Positions 57,934 to 64,000 of a stretch of DNA of 64,000 nucleotides are shown piece by piece. Origin of the DNA: Aminithiophilus ramosus (GTDB taxonomy: Bacteria > Synergistota > Synergistia > Synergistales > Aminithiophilaceae); the NCBI RefSeq assembly GCF_018069705.1, contig NZ_CP072943.1:1043260-1107259 (forward strand). Reading direction: 5' to 3'. Made by a program: the position numbers and the translations under genes. Position 1 is the first letter of the stretch. Each line of letters opens with the position of its first letter. The notes beneath the pieces were generated by a model. The model made no database searches, was not told where the DNA came from, and worked only from the letters and a program-made list of their open reading frames with translations.

Positions 57934-58800
57934 TCAGACCGCCATCGGTCCCTCCCGGTCGGCAAAGTGAACCTCCCGCGGTGTCCTGTAGTTCAGTGAG
58001 GAGTGAAGCCTTTCGTCGTTGTAGAAGTCCATATACTCCCGCAGGCCGCAGCGGAGATCGCGGACCCGCTCATAGTCGTTCAAGTAGAGCCACTCATACT
58101 TGAGGGTCCGCCAGAAGCGTTCCACGAAGATGTTGTCGAGGGCCCTGCCACGACCGTCCATGCTGATCCGGATCTCCTTTTCCTTGAGCAGAGACAGAAA
58201 GGCCTTACTGGTGAACTGACAGCCCTGGTCGGTGTTGAAGATCTCCGGCGTTCCCTGCCGAAGAGCCCTGTCGAGGGCGACGACGCAGAACTCTGCGTCC
58301 AGGGTGTTGGAAAGTTCCCAGGAGAGGACGAAGCGGCTGTGCCAATCGATGACGGCCGCGAGGTACATGAAACCGCCACTCATCGGGAGGTAGGTGACAT
58401 CGGTGCTCCAGACCTGATTCGGTCTGACGATGACGGCGTTCCGGAGCAGGTAGGGATAAATCTCATGTTCGGGGTGAGGCTTGCTGGTTCCCGGTTTGGG
58501 GCCAATCCCTTCGAGCCCCATAAGCCTCATCAGCCGTCCGATCCGTTTGCGGTTCACGTCCTGTCCCTGTCGACGCAGCCAGGCCGTCATCCGGCGGCTC
58601 CCGTAAGAGGGGGCGCAGGTGTACCGGCCGTCGATGAGCTCCATGATTTCAAGGTTCTCCGCCGTCTCCGTCGCGGAAGAGCTCGCGTAGTAGAAGCTGG
58701 ACCGGTTAAGATCAAGGAGGTCACATTGCCGACGAACACTGATCGAAGGGTGCTCGGGATCGATGGAGGTCCGCTTTCCCTCAAGCGTCAGCGCCTGATT
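57934..58800 (-). CDS. IS3 orfB transposase, copy 2
   Basis: Same product as in copy 1, with the DDE residues in DVTYLPMSGG, NTDQGCQFTS and DNIFVERFWR. It is reached by -1 slippage on A9 (58799-58807, minus strand). Confidence 0.9.
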   Translation of the reverse strand, partial: NQALTLEGKRTSIDPEHPSISVRRQCDLLDLNRSSFYYASSSATETAENLEIMELIDGRYTCAPSYGSRRMTAWLRRQGQDVNRKRIGRLMRLMGLEGIGPKPGTSKPHPEHEIYPYLLRNAVIVRPNQVWSTDVTYLPMSGGFMYLAAVIDWHSRFVLSWELSNTLDAEFCVVALDRALRQGTPEIFNTDQGCQFTSKAFLSLLKEKEIRISMDGRGRALDNIFVERFWRTLKYEWLYLNDYERVRDLRCGLREYMDFYNDERLHSSLNYRTPREVHFADREGPMAV

Positions 58801-59065
58801 TTTTTTTGAGCCAGTCGAGCTCCATCTTGAGCCGACCGATCTCCTGGTAGAGGGGGGCCATCAACGTCTCGACATCCATCGGAGTGCCTTTGCGTTGAAA
58901 GATCTCCGGACCCCCTTGCAGAAGCTGCTTCTTCCACTGACCGATCTGGACGGCGGAAACCTCGAACTCACCCGACAATTGAGCCAGGGTCTTATCCCCT
59001 TTCAGGGCAGCGAAGGCCACTTTGCTTTTGAACTCCGCTGAACGCCTCTGTCGCTTGGCTGCCAT
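58781..59065 (-). CDS. IS3 orfA, copy 2
   Basis: This 94-residue HTH protein (FAALKGDKTLAQLSGEFEVSAVQIGQWKKQLL) has a C-terminal zipper PLYQEIGRLKMELDWLKKKSG. It is intact, unlike copy 1. Confidence 0.92.
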   Translation of the reverse strand: MAAKRQRRSAEFKSKVAFAALKGDKTLAQLSGEFEVSAVQIGQWKKQLLQGGPEIFQRKGTPMDVETLMAPLYQEIGRLKMELDWLKKKSGADA

Positions 59066-59412
59066 GATGTCCCCTCTCTTTCTGGGACCCTATGATACAG
59101 CCCGACTTCAACTGCAACTTAGCTCGTGGTCCAGTTTTCGGGGTCCACTATACTCTGGGGCCACCTGAGACCGCTATTGCGTCATGGCCACAATGGAACG
59201 GCACCACCCGCGTTCTTGTCCACAATCCGCGCAGCACCTTGCACGAAAGAAAACTTCAATGACGTGATCCTGTGGAGATAAAGTTTCCCAAAAAGAGGGG
59301 CAACGTCCTCCTTCCAGGAGGGGAACAAAGGGTTCAGGTTGACGCCTGTCGAGGATTGCCTTATCCTGGCCCGGGAAGTAAGGGTCGGATCCTTTGAGGA
59401 ATCCGACGATCC

Positions 59413-59547
59413 TATGGTGAGGGTGTTTTCGGGAAGCCGGTGAAAATCCGGCACAGACCCGCTACGGTAAGGGTGACGAGGCATGCATGAGGCCACCGAT
59501 AACGTCGGGAAGGCGCATGCCGAGGATGACCCCAAGTCCGGATACCG
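59413..59547 (+). ncRNA. Cobalamin riboswitch
   Basis: The conserved core is present in order: GGGAAGCCGGTGAAAATCCG, CAGACCCGCTACGGTAA, GCCACCG (B12 box), GGGAAGGCG, GGATGACCCCAAGTCCGGA and TACC. An intrinsic terminator 70 nt downstream completes the expression platform. It controls the uptake genes at 59997 onward. Confidence 0.93.
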
Positions 59548-59615
59548 AACCCCCTCACGGCAGCATCCTCCCTCGTGGGCCGGGGAGGGGCGTCTCTTTC
59601 TGATCGAGTATGTTC

Positions 59616-59640
59616 GGGGCCCTTTCCGGGGCCCCTTTTT
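59616..59640 (+). terminator. Expression-platform terminator of the riboswitch
   Basis: GGGGCCC-TTTCC-G-GGGCCCC is followed by TTTTT. When cobalamin is bound, transcription is expected to stop here. Confidence 0.8.
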
Positions 59641-59996
59641 CGTTGGAGCCGTAGCGAACCGCACAGCCAAGGGGGCTCGAAGGAATCGCCCCCAGGACGG
59701 GAGAAATCGATCACAGCCTGACTTTAACACTTCTCCGAACTCCAAGGGGGTCGATAAGGAAATTTGCCCCCGGAGAACCGTCTGAAGCCAAATAGCAGGC
59801 CGTGAGACCCACAACGGTCACAGTGAACCTCATGGCATCACGAAAAGGGAATTTCACAGGAGGGATCTCACCCTATAGGTGGAGCTTCAGCCAAGAGATC
59901 TACCTGTCCTTTTCATAGCTCATTTTTGAAGGGAGGTTGCATTCGCTTTTCGGACACAGCTCCAGAAGAGACTACGAACACACGGAGGATAAACCC
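59641..59996. other. Long leader between riboswitch and binding-protein gene
   Basis: No gene seen in 356 nt. Short dyads exist (GGGGGCTCGAAGGAATCGCCCCC near 59670) but no second riboswitch core. The length is unusual for a riboswitch leader. Confidence 0.4.
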
Positions 59997-61541
59997 ATGA
60001 AGAAAACACTCTCATTGTTGTTGTCAATGACTTTCATCCTGGCGCTGTTTGTCGGCTGCATCACATCGAATGTAGCTTCCGGTGAGACGCCCAATACCGG
60101 ACCGTCGGAACCGGCCAAGAGTCATGCCGGCACCTATAAGGGCACGGCCCCCGGATATCACGGCGAACTCGGCGTCACCGTCGTCCTTGACGAGACGGGT
60201 AAAATCGTCTCGGTGGCCGTCAATGAAGGGCATGGCGAGACAAAAAACATCGGGACCGTCGCCATCAACAAAATCCCCGATGCCATCGTGGCTGCCCAGT
60301 CCCTCAAGGTAGACGCCATATCCGGCGCGACCGTGACGGGCGATGCCATTATTGCCGCTGTCGCCGTCGCCCTCAGAAGCGCGGGACTGAACCCGGCCGA
60401 TTACAGTTACACGGAAATCGTCGCCGCAGAAGAGGCTTCTTCTACGCTCAACCCCGACGCCATGCCCGCCAAGGCTCCCATCACGGGCACGATGAAGTTG
60501 AAGGATGCGAAAGGCCGAGAGGTGATGCTCGACCTTCCCGTTTCCACCTACGCCATCAGCACGATGGACTTGATCGACTACATCATCCCGCTGCTGGGCG
60601 AAGAGGCCTTTCACAAACTGGTGGGCTCGGGACAGTCCGGCAGCCATAGCCTTCAGACCTACGCCAAATTGTACACCCCCATTGTCGGCAACTACGCCGA
60701 GCATGTGGGCCAGATATCGGATCACAACGCGCCCTTCGACCTGGAGATGCTTCTGGCGATGGACCCGGACGTGCTCATCGTCAATTCCGCCATGGGCGCC
60801 CACAGATACGCGCTGGAGATCGAGCCGCAGCTGACGGCGGCGGGCATCCCTATCGTACTGGTCGACGTACCGGGCAAAGAGTTCACCACCTCCGCCCAGA
60901 GCACGGTCAGGCTGCTCGGCCAGATCTTTGGAAAAGAAGAGCGTGCCGACGAGGTTGCCTCGTTCCTGGATGAACAGTTCGCCCTGATCGCCTCCAAGAA
61001 CCTCGCCGATCGCGCGGACAAGCCGACGGTCTACTACGAAAAGTCCGGTTACTCCGAGGTGTTCGGCTCCACAAGCAGCAGCAGATCCGGCTGGGGGACG
61101 GTCATAGCCGCCGCAGGAGGCGAGAACATCGCCGATCCGATCCTGCTCGAATCCACTGCCGGCAAGGGCGGCAGCAATACCCTCGATCCGGAATACGTCC
61201 TTCAATCCGATCCGGACTACATCATTCTCAGCGGCTCCGGCCTGGGATGGATGGACAACATGCCAGGCGCGACGCTGCCCCCACCGTCCTTTGACATCGT
61301 AAACCGCACGGGCTGGAGCACGCTCAGAGCCGTCAAAGGCAACAACGTGTATGAGCTGGCCCATGCCGCGAGCCGATCCATTTACGGCTTCCACGCCTGC
61401 CTGAAGTTGGCGACGGTCTTCTACCCCGAGGCGTTTAAGGACGTCGATCCCGATGCCGTCATGAGCGAGTTCTTCGACCGTTTCATGCTCGTCGACAGCG
61501 ACGTGACCGTCTGGTGGCACCGCCTCGGCGAGTCAAAATAA
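59997..61541 (+). CDS. Lipoprotein: FMN-binding domain fused to BtuF/FecB-like binding protein
   Basis: This 514-residue secreted lipoprotein has a signal peptide with lipobox LFVGC (Cys about residue 21). Residues about 45-125 form an FMN_bind domain, with GTYKGTAPGYHGELGVTVV and the flavinylation motif DAISGATVTG, to which ApbE would attach FMN covalently. From about 160 follows a TroA/BtuF-type metal-chelate binding domain (MDPDVLIVNSAMG, YYEKSGYSEVFG, LDPEYVLQSDPDYIILSG). Control by a cobalamin riboswitch points to cobalamin or a related corrinoid. An alternative is haem or iron. Confidence 0.9.
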   Translation: MKKTLSLLLSMTFILALFVGCITSNVASGETPNTGPSEPAKSHAGTYKGTAPGYHGELGVTVVLDETGKIVSVAVNEGHGETKNIGTVAINKIPDAIVAAQSLKVDAISGATVTGDAIIAAVAVALRSAGLNPADYSYTEIVAAEEASSTLNPDAMPAKAPITGTMKLKDAKGREVMLDLPVSTYAISTMDLIDYIIPLLGEEAFHKLVGSGQSGSHSLQTYAKLYTPIVGNYAEHVGQISDHNAPFDLEMLLAMDPDVLIVNSAMGAHRYALEIEPQLTAAGIPIVLVDVPGKEFTTSAQSTVRLLGQIFGKEERADEVASFLDEQFALIASKNLADRADKPTVYYEKSGYSEVFGSTSSSRSGWGTVIAAAGGENIADPILLESTAGKGGSNTLDPEYVLQSDPDYIILSGSGLGWMDNMPGATLPPPSFDIVNRTGWSTLRAVKGNNVYELAHAASRSIYGFHACLKLATVFYPEAFKDVDPDAVMSEFFDRFMLVDSDVTVWWHRLGESK

Positions 61542-61943
61542 ATGTCCGAGGAGCGTGCCCTCTACGACGGCATGATCCGCAGGAGGGCCGTTCTGACGGC
61601 GGCCCTCCTGCTTCTTGTCCTTTTGCTTTTTCTTCTCAACATCTCCATCGGCTCCTCGTCCATTTCTCTTTCCGAAATCCTCGCCATACTGGCCACAGGA
61701 AAGGGACAGGGCCATAACGCCATGATCGTGCGGGAGGTACGCCTGCCCATGGCCCTGATGGCGATGGCCGTCGGCGCCAGTCTGGGCATGGGCGGCTGCG
61801 AAATCCAGACGATTCTGCGCAACCCCATCGCCAGCCCCTACACTCTGGGCATTACAAACGCCGCCACCTTCGGCGCGGCGCTGGGCCTCATATTAAACAC
61901 AAACGTTTTAAACGTCTCCGAGCCATTTGTGGTCACGGCCAAC
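61542..61943 (+). pseudogene. FecCD/BtuC-type permease gene interrupted by IS21
   Basis: The frame begins directly after the binding-protein stop. It encodes the first 134 residues of an ABC permease (SSSISLSEILAILATGKG, REVRLPMALMAMAVGASLGMGG, QTILRNPIASPYTLGI). It is cut at 61943 by the IS21 end. Uptake through this operon is presumably lost unless the rest lies elsewhere. Confidence 0.88.
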
Positions 61944-62074
61944 TGTTTTCGCTAACCTAAAAGGGTCCCACCCGAGAGGTAATCGATCCTGAAAAAGGTG
62001 ACCACCCCGTACCCGTTCCCTTATCATCCTGCGAAAGGAACGGCGATTCCGCTTCGCGGGGAGGACGAGAGGAG

Positions 62075-63538
62075 ATGCACGGGATGGTCGACAAAGAATA
62101 TATCCGCAAACAGCACTTCAGGGAAGGCTGGTCCATCAGGAAGATCACCAGGCAGACGGGAATATGCCGGAAGACGGTCCGCAGAATGCTGAGGGACTCG
62201 GAGATCCCCGCTTACAGGCTGAAAGCTCCCCGTCCCAGACCGGTGACGGGTCCCTACCTGGAGATCATCCGGACCTGGCTCCGGGAGGATCGAAACGCCC
62301 CCGGGAAACAGCGCCATACCGCCAAGCGCGTCTACGACCGTTTGGTGGCGGAGCACGGTTTCAGTGGGAGCGAGTCCAACATCCGCAAGGTCGTGTCGGA
62401 CCTGAAGAGCGAGATCACCCCGGAGAAGGGGTTCGTTCCCCTGACGGCATATCCGGGCGAGCAGGCCCAGGTGGACTGGGGCGAGGCTCTGGTCCGCATC
62501 GGAGGGGAGGAACGGAGGATTTACCTTTTCTGCATGCGCCTTCGCCACAGCGGTGCTCCCTTCGTGTACGCCTTTCCCGACGACGGGCTGGAGGCCTTCA
62601 TGGCGGGACATCGACGTGCCTTCGAGTCCTTCGGCGGGGTACCCAGGGAATGCGTCTACGACAACCTCAAGTCGGCGGTGACCAAGGTCCTCCCGGGGCC
62701 GAACCGGGAAGAGAACCGGCACTTTTCGGCCCTCCGGGGCCATTACCTCTTCGACAGTTCTTTCTGCAACGTCCGAAGCGGCAACGAGAAGGGTTCCGTG
62801 GAGAACCTGGTGGGCTATGTGCGGAGGAACGCCCTGGTTCCCGTGCCGGACCTGGCGACACTGGACGATCTCAATTCCGTCCTGGCCGACTGGTGCGGGA
62901 GGGAACGGCAGAGGCGCGCAGCCTCTTTCGAAGAAGAAGCCCTACGGCTTATGCCTCTTCCGGAGATACCTCATCCCTGTGCCCTCACCACCGTGTCGGT
63001 GGTGAGCCGGACCTCCCTGGTCCGGTTCGAGGGCAACGTCTACTCGGTCCCGGTAGGGCACGAGAAAGAGGCCGTCGACCTCTCCGTCACCTGGGACCGT
63101 GTCCGTGTCTCCAGCCGAGGAAAGGTTCTGGCGAATCATCGCCGCCTCTCCGGGAAGGGTAAGGCCTCCATGGAACTTGTCCACTACCTGCCGCTGCTGC
63201 GGGCGAAACCCGGGGCCGTCCGAAATGCGGCGGTCGTGCGGGATCTGGAGGAGCCCTGGCAGAAGGCCCGGACGCTCCTGTGCGCCCATTCGGGTTACAG
63301 GGAACTCTGTGCCATCCTCCAGCTCCACCGGGACCATTCCCACGAGGCCCTGACGCAAGCCCTCGAAGAGGCCCTGGCCCTGAAGAGGGTTACGGCGGAG
63401 ACGGTTCGCCAGCTGCTTCTCAACAAAACGCCTTCGGCCAGTCTCACTGTCGCCGTTCCGGACTCCCTCGCGGAACTGCCCCTTCCCGCCCCCGATCCGG
63501 GACGCTACGACGCTCTGCTCGAAGAAGAGGTGGCCTGA
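62075..63538 (+). CDS. istA: IS21 transposase IstA
   Basis: This 487-residue transposase has an N-terminal HTH (GWSIRKITRQTGICRKTVRRML) and an rve-type DDE core (GEQAQVDWGEAL, YDNLKSAV, the Glu in NEKGSVENLVGYVRR). It ends in TGATG overlap with istB. It is the intact reference for copy 1. Confidence 0.95.
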   Translation: MHGMVDKEYIRKQHFREGWSIRKITRQTGICRKTVRRMLRDSEIPAYRLKAPRPRPVTGPYLEIIRTWLREDRNAPGKQRHTAKRVYDRLVAEHGFSGSESNIRKVVSDLKSEITPEKGFVPLTAYPGEQAQVDWGEALVRIGGEERRIYLFCMRLRHSGAPFVYAFPDDGLEAFMAGHRRAFESFGGVPRECVYDNLKSAVTKVLPGPNREENRHFSALRGHYLFDSSFCNVRSGNEKGSVENLVGYVRRNALVPVPDLATLDDLNSVLADWCGRERQRRAASFEEEALRLMPLPEIPHPCALTTVSVVSRTSLVRFEGNVYSVPVGHEKEAVDLSVTWDRVRVSSRGKVLANHRRLSGKGKASMELVHYLPLLRAKPGAVRNAAVVRDLEEPWQKARTLLCAHSGYRELCAILQLHRDHSHEALTQALEEALALKRVTAETVRQLLLNKTPSASLTVAVPDSLAELPLPAPDPGRYDALLEEEVA

Positions 63539-64000
63539 TGAACGCGGAGATCCGGGACATGGCCGTCGAACGCCTCTGCCGGGACCTCAGGCTTCCCGGC
63601 GTCCTGAGCTATTACCGGCATGGCGGCGCCGACATGTCCCCCGGGGACTACCTCCGCGAGAGCCTGGAGGCTGAAAGCGCCTCCCGCCGGGAGAAGCGGC
63701 TCAGGAACCTTCTGAAATCGGCCAGACTCCCCTACGCCCGGTCCCTCTCGGATTACGACTTCCTCCGGCTTCCCTCCCTCCCGAAGGACAAGCTTCTCTC
63801 CCTCGCCGACGGAGGCTTCGTCGGACGGGGGGAAAACCTGGTCCTCCTGGGCAGCTCGGGCACAGGCAAGACCCACATCGCCATCGGCCTCGCGGCGTGC
63901 TGCGTCGCGGCGGGATGTTCGGTCCGCTTCACCACCGCCCTGACCCTGGCCCAGGAACTGCTCCTCGCCCAGGACGAACACCGGCTTCCCAAGCTCCTCA
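63538..64000 (+). CDS. istB: IS21 helper ATPase IstB (partial at window end)
   Basis: 154 codons are visible, including Walker A LLGSSGTGKTHIAIG (about residue 104). The gene is coupled to istA through TGATG and runs off the window. Confidence 0.93.
   Translation, partial: MNAEIRDMAVERLCRDLRLPGVLSYYRHGGADMSPGDYLRESLEAESASRREKRLRNLLKSARLPYARSLSDYDFLRLPSLPKDKLLSLADGGFVGRGENLVLLGSSGTGKTHIAIGLAACCVAAGCSVRFTTALTLAQELLLAQDEHRLPKLL

Larger units (their letters stand above)
57884..59152 (-). mobile_element. IS3-family element, copy 2 (intact)
   Basis: 1,269 bp between TATGGTGGACCCC and the inverted TATAGTGGACCCC ends, carrying intact orfA and orfB. It is the reference for copy 1. Confidence 0.92.
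61944..64000 (+). mobile_element. IS21-family element, copy 2 (continues past window)
   Basis: The left end TGTTTTCGCTAACC at 61944 matches the istA end of copy 1. It carries intact istA and the start of istB. Confidence 0.92.

Noticed and set aside
59641-59996. A second riboswitch in the long leader
   Set aside because: No B12 box or other known aptamer core could be aligned, only short dyads.

Overview
The window is GC-rich (about 60 percent G+C by eye) bacterial DNA dominated by an integrated, lambda-like siphophage prophage. The codon use and the host genes (cstA, a YeiH-type exporter, an enoyl-CoA hydratase, a B12-controlled uptake locus) fit an anaerobic, amino-acid- or acid-using bacterium. 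Synergistota is my guess, but nothing here proves the phylum.

Layout. 1-4.9 kb is host: the N-terminus of an enoyl-CoA hydratase, cstA, a hypothetical gene, a LysR regulator divergent from a YeiH-family exporter, and tRNA-Val(CAC). A P4-type integrase sits directly after the tRNA. The last 15 nt of the tRNA recur at 54956-54970, so the prophage spans about 4884-54970 (50 kb). Reading leftwards from 37.7 kb on the minus strand come helicase loading, TerS/TerL, portal, ClpP-type protease with nested scaffold, decoration and capsid proteins, connectors, tail tube, a G/GT frameshift pair, tape measure, M-L-K, a fused I-J tip protein, tail fibre, endolysin and holin. AT-rich accessory genes interrupt this order at 31.5-35.5 kb (hicAB, a membrane protein, a DNA methyltransferase and a RexAB-like pair).

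38-46 kb is the most unusual part. It is a row of small, mostly divergent DNA-binding-regulator modules (one ribbon-helix-helix/HTH and four XRE/XRE modules, plus fragments), each with its own operator family. The modules are separated by eight same-orientation, 29-nt, CRISPR-repeat-like elements (R1-R7 plus a degenerate R4b). Duplicated gene segments end exactly at element edges. Two elements are followed by a promoter and a covarying nested-hairpin leader RNA. I see no cas gene or normal-length spacer. This looks like a repeat-bounded array of lysogeny switches.

46-55 kb holds a Doc-type toxin pair, an IS21 copy, ImmA, an AT-rich PD-(D/E)XK gene, IS5 and IS3 copies, and a DUF2326 ATPase that has lost its N-terminus at IS3, then attR and the displaced tRNA terminator. 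55-64 kb is host DNA eroded by IS elements: a methyltransferase, a broken solute-binding gene, IS3 nested beside its own end fragments, and a cobalamin riboswitch controlling an FMN-binding/BtuF-like fusion lipoprotein whose permease gene is cut by a second IS21.

Caveat: almost all frameshifts lie in duplicated sequence and are one-base contractions of homopolymers. Some may be assembly error rather than decay.
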